From NCBI RefSeq assembly GCF_003014735.1, contig NZ_PYAX01000003.1:124001-188000 (forward strand): a stretch of 64,000 nucleotides of DNA, written 5' to 3'. Below the pieces are notes generated by a model. The model had not been told where the DNA came from, made no database searches, and saw only the letters and a program-made list of their open reading frames with translations. Source of the DNA: Saccharothrix carnea. Its GTDB lineage: Bacteria; Actinomycetota; Actinomycetes; Mycobacteriales; Pseudonocardiaceae. The translations under genes were made by a program, and so were the position numbers. Position 1 is the first letter of the stretch. Every line of letters starts with the position of its first letter. Positions 46,000-55,449 of the stretch are shown here, one piece after another.

Positions 46000-48060
46000 G
46001 TGGAAAGGTCGGCGACGAACGTGATCGGCGGGCTGCTCGAACAACGCTACCGGGTCGGCACCCTGGTCGCGCGGGGCGGAATGTCCACCGTGTACCGCGG
46101 TGTGGACACGCGCCTGGAGCGCACCGTGGCCATCAAGGTCATGGACCCCCGCTTCTCCGCCGACCCGCAGTTCGTGGCGCGGTTCGAGCGGGAAGCGCGG
46201 GCCGCCGCGAAGCTGCACCACCCCGGTGTGGTGCAGGTCCACGACCAGGGCGTGGACGAGGACCGGGTGTACCTGGTCATGGAGCTGGTCGAGGGCGGCA
46301 CGCTGCGCGACCTGCTCAACGCGCGCGGCAAGCTGGACGTGCCGCTGGCGCTGACCGTCGTCGAGAAGGTGCTCTCGCCGCTGGCCGCCGCGCACCGCGC
46401 CGACCTCGTGCACCGGGACGTGAAGCCGGAGAACGTGCTCATCGGGCCCGGCGGCACGGTGAAGGTCGCCGATTTCGGACTGGTCCGGGCCGTCTCCACG
46501 GCCGGTGTGACCAGCGACACCATGATCCTGGGCACGGTGGCCTACCTCTCTCCCGAGCAGGTCACCACGGGCACCACGGACGCGCGCAGCGACGTGTACT
46601 CGGCGGGCGTGCTGCTGTACGAGATGCTGACCGGCGCGCCGCCGTACGTGGGCGACAACGCCATCTCGGTGGCCTACCGGCACGTGAACGACGACGTGCC
46701 GCCGGTGCCGGACGTGCCCGCCGAGGTGGCGGAGCTGGTGCGCCGGGCGACCCGCAAGGAGCCGTTCCTGCGGCCCGCGGACGCCGAGTCGTTCCTGTCC
46801 GAGGTGGAGACGGCGCGGGCCAAGCTCGGCATCGCCGCCGTGGACGTGCCGCTGCCCACCGCCGCCGCGACCGCGGAAGAGGCGACCGAGCACGTGCGGG
46901 CGCCGTTCGGCACGGCCGAGCAGACGGTGCGGGTCGAGCCGGTGCGGGTCGGTGCGGGCGCGCCGTTCGCCGAGCCGACCGTGCCGGTGCACCGCCCGAA
47001 CCCGCTCGTGCCGCCGACGTCGGGCCCGCAGGGCACCAGGGCGATCCCCCGGGCGGCCCTGCTCGCGCCGCCCGAGCCGCAGCTCGCCGCCCCCGCGCCC
47101 CCGGCAGCCCGCCCGCGTCCCAAGAGACCGCCGAAGAAGAAGACGCCCGAGCAGGTCCTCGAGGAGATGCGGGCGCGCAGCAAGCGGCAGTTCATCACGT
47201 GGCTCAGCGTCGTCGTGGTGGCCGCGATCCTCATCGGTTTCACGACCTGGTGGCTGACGGTCGGCCAGGTCACCACCGTGCCGAACCTGGTCGGCCAGGA
47301 CGAGGCCGCGGCGACCGCGATGCTGGACGAGGCGTCGTTGACCAAGACCGTGCGCCGGGAGAACAGCGACACCGTGCCCAGCGGGCAGGTGATCAGCACC
47401 GACCCGCCCGCCGGGACCGAGGCCGAGCAGGGTGACCTGGTGCGGCTCGTGGTGTCCGCGGGCAGGCCGGTGGTGCCGCAGGTCAACGGGGGTGCCGAGG
47501 TGGCGCTCGCCGAGCAGGAGATCGCGTCGGTCGGGTTGAAGCCGCAGCTCAACCCCGCCGAGGATGCGTTCAGCGACCGCGTGCCCAAGGGCAAGGTGGT
47601 GACGCTGAAGCCCGCGCCGGGCACGCCGGTGCCGATCGGCTCGGCGGTGACGATCGTGCTGAGCAAGGGTTCCGAGCCCAAGCCGGTGCCCAGCGTGATC
47701 GGCAAGACGAAGGACGAGGCGTTCGCCGAGCTCAGCGCGGCCGGGTTCGAGCCGGTCGAAGGGCCGCAGGAACCCTCGGACCGGGTCGACGGCGGCAAGG
47801 TGGTGCGCACCGACCCACCGGCGGGCACGAACCTGCCCCCGAACAACCGGCGGGTGACCGTCTTCGTGGCGCCGGAAGGCGTGACCGTGCCGCAGGTCGA
47901 GGGCAAGTCGGTCAAGGAAGCGAAGAAGATCCTGGAGGACGCGGGCCTGAAGGTCGACGTCCAGTTCAACGACCGCGACCGCGCCCGCGTGGTGAACCAG
48001 TCCATCCGGGCCGGTGAGCGCGTCCCGAAGGACACCCGGATCACGATCATCGCCGTGTAG
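46000..48060 (+). CDS. pknL: Serine/threonine protein kinase PknL with PASTA repeats
   Basis: Product of 686 residues. The kinase domain (about 17-280) has VARGGMSTVYRG, the Lys in VAIKVMD, catalytic HRDVKPENVL, DFG in VADFGLVRA and the APE-equivalent LSPEQ. A Pro-rich linker, one membrane helix (about 398-422) and four extracytoplasmic PASTA modules follow (from 425: TVPNLVGQ, VPQVNGG, VPSVIGK, VPQVEGK). PASTA domains sense peptidoglycan fragments. M. tuberculosis PknL lacks PASTA modules. A perfect 34-bp palindromic terminator follows. Confidence 0.96.
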   Translation: MERSATNVIGGLLEQRYRVGTLVARGGMSTVYRGVDTRLERTVAIKVMDPRFSADPQFVARFEREARAAAKLHHPGVVQVHDQGVDEDRVYLVMELVEGGTLRDLLNARGKLDVPLALTVVEKVLSPLAAAHRADLVHRDVKPENVLIGPGGTVKVADFGLVRAVSTAGVTSDTMILGTVAYLSPEQVTTGTTDARSDVYSAGVLLYEMLTGAPPYVGDNAISVAYRHVNDDVPPVPDVPAEVAELVRRATRKEPFLRPADAESFLSEVETARAKLGIAAVDVPLPTAAATAEEATEHVRAPFGTAEQTVRVEPVRVGAGAPFAEPTVPVHRPNPLVPPTSGPQGTRAIPRAALLAPPEPQLAAPAPPAARPRPKRPPKKKTPEQVLEEMRARSKRQFITWLSVVVVAAILIGFTTWWLTVGQVTTVPNLVGQDEAAATAMLDEASLTKTVRRENSDTVPSGQVISTDPPAGTEAEQGDLVRLVVSAGRPVVPQVNGGAEVALAEQEIASVGLKPQLNPAEDAFSDRVPKGKVVTLKPAPGTPVPIGSAVTIVLSKGSEPKPVPSVIGKTKDEAFAELSAAGFEPVEGPQEPSDRVDGGKVVRTDPPAGTNLPPNNRRVTVFVAPEGVTVPQVEGKSVKEAKKILEDAGLKVDVQFNDRDRARVVNQSIRAGERVPKDTRITIIAV

Positions 48061-48062
48061 AA

Positions 48063-48096
48063 CGGTGGCCCCGACTCCGCGGAGTCGGGGCCACCG
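48063..48096. terminator. Terminator between pknL and aroG
   Basis: A perfect 34-bp palindrome with arms beginning CGGTGGCCCC, between convergent stop codons. Confidence 0.9.
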
Positions 48097-48117
48097 GTGG
48101 CGTTCAGGGCGTTACCG

Positions 48118-49509
<1,392 letters not shown>

Positions 49510-49558
49510 TTAAAGATAGCTGTCCACACTCAGAGACGGACGCGGGTCCGACCTGTGC

Positions 49559-49858
49559 ATGATGTGGACCATGCCGGACACCCCATCGGATGACGACACG
49601 GCGGCGAGGTTGCTGTCGACCGCCGTGCGGAACGTCCAGCGGGACTACCCGGCGCACTGGTCGCACGTCGTCACCGGTGACGCCGACCTGGTGCCGCTGC
49701 GCACCCTGCACCACCGCTACACCGACCTGGCCCGCACCGCCGCCGAAGCCCACCGCGAGACCGGGCTGCGGTACGTGTTCGGCCACGGCTACTACGCCGA
49801 GCACTGGCTGGGCACGTTCGCCGCCTACCTGCACTTCGGGGCGTTCACGGGCCGCTGA
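49559..49858 (+). CDS. Short DUF2891-like protein, possibly an internal-deletion remnant
   Basis: Product of 99 residues. Its first half (LLSTAVRNVQRDYPAHWSHVVTG) resembles the N-terminus of DUF2891 proteins, and its second half (TGLRYVFGHGYYAEHWLGTFAAYLHF) resembles their C-terminus. The roughly 200 residues usually between them are absent. That comparison is from memory, so the family call is tentative. The frame has normal codon use. Its last 14 bp overlap the 3' end of the convergent SARP gene. It may be a decayed gene or a compact family. Confidence 0.5.
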   Translation: MMWTMPDTPSDDDTAARLLSTAVRNVQRDYPAHWSHVVTGDADLVPLRTLHHRYTDLARTAAEAHRETGLRYVFGHGYYAEHWLGTFAAYLHFGAFTGR

Positions 49859-51554
49859 GGCCGGTGGCGGCGGCCAGGCACCGCCGCTGTTCCAGCGGTC
49901 GGCCCAGCGCGGCGAACCGGTCGGCGGCTTCGAGGAACAACGCCGACGCCTGCGCGTGGTGGCCTTCCGCGCGCCGGACCTCGGCCCGCACCTCCCACAG
50001 CGCGGCCGTCCACGGTCCGCCCTGCCACAGGCCGCTGATCCGCTCCGCCTCGGCCAGGTGCGGTCGGGCGCGGCTCGGGCTGCCCGCGGTCGCGCACGCC
50101 GTCGCCGCCGCGATCCGGAAGCCGATGGAGCACGGGTCGCACACGTGCGGCGCCTCGGCGAGCCACCGTTCCGCGTCACGGATCGCGCCCAGCTCGCCGC
50201 CGAGGCTGTCGGCGGCGAGCACGCGCACCCCGTGCACCCGGACGACCAGGTGCGACGGGATGCCGGACGCGTGGGCCAGCGGCAGGGCCCGGTCGAGGTC
50301 GGCGCGGGCGGCGGCGCGGTCGCCGCGACGGGCCTGCGCCTCGGCCCGCCGTTCCAGCGCGAGGGACCGCGCCGAGACGCAGCCCGTGCGTTCGGCCTCG
50401 CCCAGGGACGCGTCCAGGGTGGCGACCGCGGCGTCGAGGTGGCCGGACAGCAACGCGAACTCGCCCAGCAGCAGGTAGGCCAAGGCACGGCCCGCCGCCG
50501 AGCCCGCCCGGGAGGCGATCGCGAGCAGGTCGCGGCCGAACGACTCCGCGCCGTCGTGCCCCTCCGGCCCGTAGAGGTAGAACTCCTGGAAGCACAGGTG
50601 CGCGTCGAACACCTCGGGGCGGGTCGGGTGCCGCACCGAGTCGGCGAACTCCTCCCGGAACAGCCGGTGCCACGTGCCGCGGGCGTGGGCGACCAGGGCG
50701 AGGAGCGTGGAGGCCTCGCCCAGCTCGTGGCCGAGGTCCGCGTCCAGCGCCAGCACGCGGGCCTGCCTGGCCAGGTCCTCGGCCTCGGCCAGGTGGCGCC
50801 GCCCGAACGCGACCAGGCCGTTGGCCAGCGCGACGGCCGCCCGCTGCGCCGGGGAAGGTGGCTGCGCCGAGGTCAGCGCCGACTCGTAGAGCGCGACGGT
50901 CTCCGCGTCCGGTCCGACGCCGATCCGTTCCCGCAGCGCGCGGCGGAGCCGTTCGAACTGGCGCAGCGCCTCACGGCGGTGGCCGGTGGCCAGGTGCCGC
51001 CGCATCACCGCGCGGTGCGCGTCCTCGTCGGTCTCGTCCAGCTCCAGCAGGCGCTCCCAGTCACCGGCGGCGCGCAGGAGGGCGACGTACCTGGCCTCGA
51101 CCTTCTCGTGCGGTTCGGCGGCCCAGCACTCGTAGCGGTCGTCCGCGAGCAGGCCGCCCCGGTAGTCGGCGGCGGCGAGCGCGCAGCGGGCCGGGTCGCC
51201 CGAGGCCAGCGCGGCGTCCGCGGCGCGTTCGAACCGGTCCAGGTCGACGTCGAGGTCGCCGGCGGGCCAGAGCGTGAGGAGTCGTCCTTCACAGCGGATG
51301 GCGTCGGCACGGCCGAGGGCTCGTCGGGCGTAGTACAGGGCTTTGCGCAGGTTCGCGCCCGCCGCGTCCACGGGGAAGTCGGGCCACAGGCGGTCCATCA
51401 CCTGCTCGCGGTGCAGGCGGTGGTCGGGCGCGATGGCGAGCAGCTTCACCACGTCGGCCGCGCGGCGGTTGCGCCACACGTCACCGGGGACGGGTCGGCC
51501 GTCGACCTCGACGGTGAACCTGCCCAGCACACGCACCTGGCAGGTGGCCGGCAT
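49845..51554 (-). CDS. SARP/BTAD family transcriptional regulator with TPR-like C-terminus
   Basis: Product of 569 residues. An OmpR-type winged helix (VRVLGRFTVEVDGRPV...KLLAIAPDHRLHREQVMDRLWP...NLRKALYYARRALG) is followed by the bacterial transcriptional activator domain (YECWAAEPHEKVEARYVALL, AHRAVMRRHLATGHRREALRQFERLRRAL, to about residue 220). An Ala-rich helical repeat region takes up the rest. There is no NB-ARC ATPase. It is divergent from the DUF4242/cupin pair and may regulate it. Confidence 0.9.
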   Translation of the reverse strand: MPATCQVRVLGRFTVEVDGRPVPGDVWRNRRAADVVKLLAIAPDHRLHREQVMDRLWPDFPVDAAGANLRKALYYARRALGRADAIRCEGRLLTLWPAGDLDVDLDRFERAADAALASGDPARCALAAADYRGGLLADDRYECWAAEPHEKVEARYVALLRAAGDWERLLELDETDEDAHRAVMRRHLATGHRREALRQFERLRRALRERIGVGPDAETVALYESALTSAQPPSPAQRAAVALANGLVAFGRRHLAEAEDLARQARVLALDADLGHELGEASTLLALVAHARGTWHRLFREEFADSVRHPTRPEVFDAHLCFQEFYLYGPEGHDGAESFGRDLLAIASRAGSAAGRALAYLLLGEFALLSGHLDAAVATLDASLGEAERTGCVSARSLALERRAEAQARRGDRAAARADLDRALPLAHASGIPSHLVVRVHGVRVLAADSLGGELGAIRDAERWLAEAPHVCDPCSIGFRIAAATACATAGSPSRARPHLAEAERISGLWQGGPWTAALWEVRAEVRRAEGHHAQASALFLEAADRFAALGRPLEQRRCLAAATGLSGP

Positions 51555-51653
51555 GGCGGCACCCTACGTCCGCTGCGGCCGTACCGCCGTGGGAACGGTT
51601 TGGGAACACCCCGCCACCTAACGTGGCCCGATCCCACCCGTTAGGAGGACGCC

Positions 51654-51902
51654 ATGTTGTTCATGGACGTGCACAACCACCTGCCCGAAGGCGCCGGACC
51701 CAAGGACGTGGCCGACGCCCACGCCGCCGACCTCCGCACCCAGGAGCAGTATGGCGTCCGCTACCTCAACTACTGGGTCGACGAGAAGGACGGGAAGGTC
51801 TTCTGCCTGGTAGACGCACCGGACGCGGAGAGCGCGCACCGGGTGCACCGCGAGGCCCACGGCCTCGTGGCCGACGAGATCTACCCCGTGGTGCAAGGCT
51901 GA
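51654..51902 (+). CDS. DUF4242 (SCO4226-type nickel-binding) protein
   Basis: Product of 82 residues with a ferredoxin-like fold signature: LFMDVHNHLPEG, YGVRYLNYWVDEKDGKVFCLVDAPDAESAHRVHREAHG. The Streptomyces coelicolor homologue SCO4226 binds nickel, and His in DVHNH and HREAHG are candidate ligands. TTAGGAGGACGCC just upstream gives an excellent ribosome binding site. It is the first gene of a pair with a cupin gene, 17 bp apart. Confidence 0.88.
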   Translation: MLFMDVHNHLPEGAGPKDVADAHAADLRTQEQYGVRYLNYWVDEKDGKVFCLVDAPDAESAHRVHREAHGLVADEIYPVVQG

Positions 51903-51919
51903 GACGAAGGGTGACCGAG

Positions 51920-52276
51920 ATGTCCGTACTGGCGTCGAAGAGCTTCACGGAGCCGGAAGAGGTGCGGGAGTTCCCGCACGGTCACGTCGACCTGGTCACC
52001 GTCGGTGACACCACGGTCGGCAGAGCGGAGTTCGAGCCGGGCTGGCGGTGGACGCAGGACGTCAAGCCGATCGCGGGCACCGACTCCTGTCAGGCCGCGC
52101 ACACCGGCTACATCCTCTCCGGCCGGATGCACGTCGTCATGGACGACGGCGCGGAAGGCGAGGCCGGACCGGGTGAGGCGCTCATGGTGGAGCCGGGGCA
52201 CGACGCCTGGGTCGTCGGCGACGAGCCGTGCGTGATGGTCGACTTCACGGGCCTGCGCGACTACGCCAAGAAGTAG
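51920..52276 (+). CDS. Cupin domain protein
   Basis: Product of 118 residues. The single cupin barrel has TVGRAEFEPGWRWTQDVKPIAGTDSCQAAHTGYILSGRMHVVM in place of motif 1 and GPGEALMVEPGHDAWVVGDEPC as motif 2. Metal ligands are partly conserved (His in AAHTGY and GHDAW). The function is unknown; it may bind a small ligand. ATG 51920 is chosen over GTG 51911 by spacing from AAGGG. It is cotranscribed with the DUF4242 gene and ended by a hairpin. Confidence 0.85.
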   Translation: MSVLASKSFTEPEEVREFPHGHVDLVTVGDTTVGRAEFEPGWRWTQDVKPIAGTDSCQAAHTGYILSGRMHVVMDDGAEGEAGPGEALMVEPGHDAWVVGDEPCVMVDFTGLRDYAKK

Positions 52277-52289
52277 TCCGCCCACGAAC

Positions 52290-52321
52290 AGCGCCCCCGG
52301 ACTCGGGAGTCCGAGGGCGCT
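52290..52321. terminator. Terminator between cupin gene and pfkA
   Basis: AGCGCCC-C-CGGACTC pairs with GAGTCCG-A-GGGCGCT; it lies between convergent stop codons. Confidence 0.8.
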
Positions 52322-52340
52322 CGTCCTTGCGGGGCGCGAC

Positions 52341-53366
52341 TCAGCCGAAGAAGACCTCGGCCTCCTGGTAGCGCTCCAGCGGAACGGTCTTCAGCTCGGC
52401 GGTCGCCTCGGCCAGCTTGACGCGCACGATGTCCGTGCCGCGCAGCGCGACCATGACGCCGAAGTCGCCCTCGGCGACCGCGTCCACCGCGTGCAGGCCG
52501 AACCGGGTGGCGAGCACGCGGTCGTAGGCGGTCGGGATGCCGCCGCGCTGCACGTGGCCCAGCACGACCGCGCGGGACTCCTTGCCGGTCCGCTCGGCGA
52601 TCTCCTCGGCCAACCAGGTGCCGATGCCGCCCAGCCGCACGTGGCCGAACGCGTCCTTCTCACCGGAGTGCAGCACCTCGGCGCCGCCCTCGGGCATCGC
52701 GCCCTCGGCGACCACGATGATCGGGGCGAACTGGCGCTCGAAGCGCCGCTCCACCCACTCGACCACCTTGTCGACGCTGAACTGCCGCTCCGGCACCAGG
52801 ATCACGTTCGCGCCGCCGGCCAGGCCGGAGTGCAGCGCGATCCAGCCCGCGTGGCGGCCCATGACCTCGACCACCAGCGCCCGGTGGTGCGACTCGGCCG
52901 TCGTGCGCAGCCGGTCGATCGCCTCGGTGGCGATGTGCACGGCGGTGTCGAAGCCGAACGTGTAGTCGGTCGCGCCCAGGTCGTTGTCGATGGTCTTCGG
53001 CACGCCCACGACGCCGATGCCGTCGTCGGTGAGCCGCTTGGCGACACCGAGGGTGTCCTCGCCGCCGATGGCGATCAGGGCGTCGACCTTGTTCGCCGCG
53101 AGGGTCTCGCGGATGCGGTCGACACCGCCCTCGATCTTGTACGGGTTGGTGCGCGACGAGCCGAGGATGGTACCGCCCCTGGTGAGGATGTCCTCGACGT
53201 CACCGAGCCCGATCGGCTTGGTCAGGTTCTCGATCGGACCCTGCCACCCGTTCCGGAAACCCACGATCTCCCAGCCGTGGGCCTCGATGCCCTTGCGGAC
53301 CACGCCGCGGATGACCGCGTTGAGGCCGGGGCAGTCGCCACCGCCGGTGAGCACACCAATGCGCAT
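52341..53366 (-). CDS. pfkA: 6-phosphofructokinase, pyrophosphate-dependent type by signature
   Basis: Product of 341 residues with the PFK fold: GGGDCPGLNAVIRG, SSRTNPYK, TIDNDL, EVMGRHAGW and GHVQRGG. The phosphoryl-donor position reads GGED, with Asp104, and the PKTIDND motif has Lys124. Asp at 104 with Lys at 124 marks pyrophosphate users, as in Amycolatopsis methanolica PFK, whereas ATP enzymes have Gly104. The reaction would then be reversible and work in glycolysis and gluconeogenesis. ATG 53366 lies in a clean position between convergent and following genes. Confidence 0.93.
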   Translation of the reverse strand: MRIGVLTGGGDCPGLNAVIRGVVRKGIEAHGWEIVGFRNGWQGPIENLTKPIGLGDVEDILTRGGTILGSSRTNPYKIEGGVDRIRETLAANKVDALIAIGGEDTLGVAKRLTDDGIGVVGVPKTIDNDLGATDYTFGFDTAVHIATEAIDRLRTTAESHHRALVVEVMGRHAGWIALHSGLAGGANVILVPERQFSVDKVVEWVERRFERQFAPIIVVAEGAMPEGGAEVLHSGEKDAFGHVRLGGIGTWLAEEIAERTGKESRAVVLGHVQRGGIPTAYDRVLATRFGLHAVDAVAEGDFGVMVALRGTDIVRVKLAEATAELKTVPLERYQEAEVFFG

Positions 53367-53446
53367 TTGCTTAGCCAATCTCTTCTCGTGGCGTTGGTCA
53401 CCCAAGCCTGACACGTGCTGGATCGGTGCAGCAAGCGAGGGTCCAC

Positions 53447-53959
53447 CTACCGGACCGCGAAACCCTTCCGCAGCCGCTCGCTCTCGATCACCTTCCAGCG
53501 CGCGAGGTTGTGCCTGGCGTCGGCCAACGCGTCGTGCGCGTCCGCGGGCGCCTGAGGCAGGCGGGGCTTGCCCACGTCCTCCCAGCGCTGGCGCAGGTCG
53601 CGGGTGAACCGGGGCAGGCTGCGCGGCAACGCCGGCATCGGGCCCCAGAGCTGGGCCAGCGCGACGTGGTCGTAGGCGGCGAACCACGCCCACAGCTCGA
53701 TGTCGTCCCGGTTGGCCTTGGCACCGCCGAGGAAATCCAGGAGGTCCTCGCGGATGCGCTCCCGGCTGCGCCACGCCCGGTCGGCGGGCGGCGGCAGCTG
53801 GTTGAGCACGTTCGCGCGCACCCACGGACCGGCCTTGGCCGGGTCGAACTCGGTGGACACGGCGTAGAACTCGCGGCCTTCCTCGTCGACCACTCCGATG
53901 GAGACGAGGTCGATGGTGACCCCGTCCTCGATGAACTCACAGTCGTAGAAGAACCGCAC
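53447..53959 (-). CDS. 3'-5' exoribonuclease, Rv2179c type
   Basis: Product of 170 residues. The DEDD-family first motif is FFYDCEFIEDG (Asp6, Glu8), the second Asp is in WAWFAAYDHVAL, and the third is in AHDALADARHNL (HxxxxD form). M. tuberculosis Rv2179c is a structurally characterised RNase of the RNase T-like group that sits next to aroG. Here pfkA and the SARP region separate them. The gene starts with ATG at 53959, 23 bp after the acyltransferase stop. Confidence 0.9.
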   Translation of the reverse strand: MRFFYDCEFIEDGVTIDLVSIGVVDEEGREFYAVSTEFDPAKAGPWVRANVLNQLPPPADRAWRSRERIREDLLDFLGGAKANRDDIELWAWFAAYDHVALAQLWGPMPALPRSLPRFTRDLRQRWEDVGKPRLPQAPADAHDALADARHNLARWKVIESERLRKGFAVR

Positions 53960-53981
53960 CCCACCAGCCTAGGGGTGCCGA

Positions 53982-54713
53982 TCAGCCCGCCTTCGCCTCG
54001 GGCAGCCGATCGACGGCTTTCGCCTGCTTGTCGTCGGCCTGCCCCTCCTTCGCCTTGGCCGCGTACACGTCGACGTACTCCTGGCCGGACAGCTCCATGA
54101 GGGCGTACATGATCTCGTCGGTGATGGACCGCAGCACGAACCGGTCGCCGGACAGTCCCTCGTAGCGGGAGAAGTCCAGCGGCTTGCCGATCTTGATCCG
54201 GATCGGGTACGGCCGCCACATCCGCGAGCCGATGGGGTTGGCCTTGTCCGTGCCGAACATCGCCACCGGGATGACCGGCGCGCCGGACTCCAGCGCGATC
54301 CACGCCACGCCGACCTTGCCCTTGTAGAGGCGGCCGTCCGGCGAGCGCGTGCCTTCGGGGTAGATGCCGAGCAGCTTGCCCTCGCGCACGATCCGCACGC
54401 CGGTGTCGAGCGCGCCCTGGGCGGCCGACGCGCTGGACCGGTCGATCGGAACCTGGCCGACGCCGTAGAAGAACCAGCGCTGGAACCGGCCCTTGAGCCC
54501 CTTGCCGGTGAAGTACTCGATCTTGGCGGGGAAGGTGACCCGGCGGGACAGCTTCAACGGGAGGAAGAACGAGTCGGAGACCGCGAGGTGGTTGCTCGCC
54601 AGGATGGCGCCGCCCTCCTTGGGGATGTTCTCCGCGCCCTCGATGATCCGGGGTCGGAAGAACAGCTTCAGGAGCGGCCCGAGAAAGATGTGTTTCATCA
54701 ACCAGTAGAGCAC
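53982..54713 (-). CDS. plsC: 1-acyl-sn-glycerol-3-phosphate acyltransferase
   Basis: Makes phosphatidic acid at the membrane. The 243-residue product has the acyltransferase motif NHLAVSDSFF (HxxxxD-type; here N-H-L-A-V-S-D), RWFFYGVGQVPIDR, YPEGTRSPDGRLYKGKVG and VIPVAMFGT. An N-terminal hydrophobic stretch (LYWLMKHIFLGPLLKLFF) anchors it. GTG 54713 with GAGGAGG upstream is preferred. The mycobacterial counterpart by position is Rv2182c. It is followed by the exoribonuclease gene, same strand. Confidence 0.93.
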   Translation of the reverse strand: MLYWLMKHIFLGPLLKLFFRPRIIEGAENIPKEGGAILASNHLAVSDSFFLPLKLSRRVTFPAKIEYFTGKGLKGRFQRWFFYGVGQVPIDRSSASAAQGALDTGVRIVREGKLLGIYPEGTRSPDGRLYKGKVGVAWIALESGAPVIPVAMFGTDKANPIGSRMWRPYPIRIKIGKPLDFSRYEGLSGDRFVLRSITDEIMYALMELSGQEYVDVYAAKAKEGQADDKQAKAVDRLPEAKAG

Positions 54714-54914
54714 CGCTGGGAGCGCCTCCTCGACGTGCTTGATCCCCGACGCCAGCCTACGGAGCCGGCGGCGAAACACACAACGAACACCCGGGCCGAG
54801 GCGGTACGGTCCCAAGGTCCACCGGCTGCCGTAATCCGCAACACAACGGGCTCGTGGGACGATGGAACCTGGCAGAGGATTGGCCTTCACGACCCGGAGG
54901 GCTGGAGCACGCCG

Positions 54915-55403
54915 ATGAACTCCCGACGCGACTCGACCGACGGCCCGGAGGACGTGGACGCGACCTTCGCCGAGATCGTGGCGGGCCTGGAACGCGAAGG
55001 CGTGGGCAAACAGGTCCTCCCCGACGAGCTCGAACCCGACGAGGGCGACGAGGCCGAACCGGCGCGTCCCGGGCGGCCCGAGGGTCAGCCCGCGGTGGCC
55101 ACGGTCGACGACGACCCCGACTCGTACCCGGATTCGGCCGCCGACTCGGACGACCCGAGCGACCACTACGTGCCGCCGGAACCGCCGCCGCTGCCCGCGT
55201 TGCGGCCGGGCACCATCGCCGCGCTGGCGGTGATCGTCCTGGGCGTGGTCCTCCTGCTCTTCCCGGGACTGTTCGGCCTGACCGGCGTGATCGGCACCCC
55301 GCTGGCCCTGATCGTGATGTGCTCGGGCGCCGGCTGGCTGATCCTGCGCATGCGCAACACCCAACCGCCCGACTCGGGCTGGGACGACGGCGCCGTCCTC
55401 TAA
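54915..55403 (+). CDS. Conserved actinobacterial membrane protein
   Basis: Product of 162 residues. The acidic, Asp/Glu/Pro-rich N-terminal 95 residues are probably disordered. Two membrane helices follow (TIAALAVIVLGVVLLLFPGLF and VIGTPLALIVMCSGAGWLIL) and a short tail (DDGAVL). The function is unknown. ATG 54915 has GGAGGGCTGGAG upstream. It is divergent from the acyltransferase gene; the 201-bp gap between them holds only promoter-like sequence. Confidence 0.78.
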   Translation: MNSRRDSTDGPEDVDATFAEIVAGLEREGVGKQVLPDELEPDEGDEAEPARPGRPEGQPAVATVDDDPDSYPDSAADSDDPSDHYVPPEPPPLPALRPGTIAALAVIVLGVVLLLFPGLFGLTGVIGTPLALIVMCSGAGWLILRMRNTQPPDSGWDDGAVL

Positions 55404-55449
55404 CCCCGCGAGCGTTCGACACGCGGGACCTGGAGGTTCGACTCGCGGG

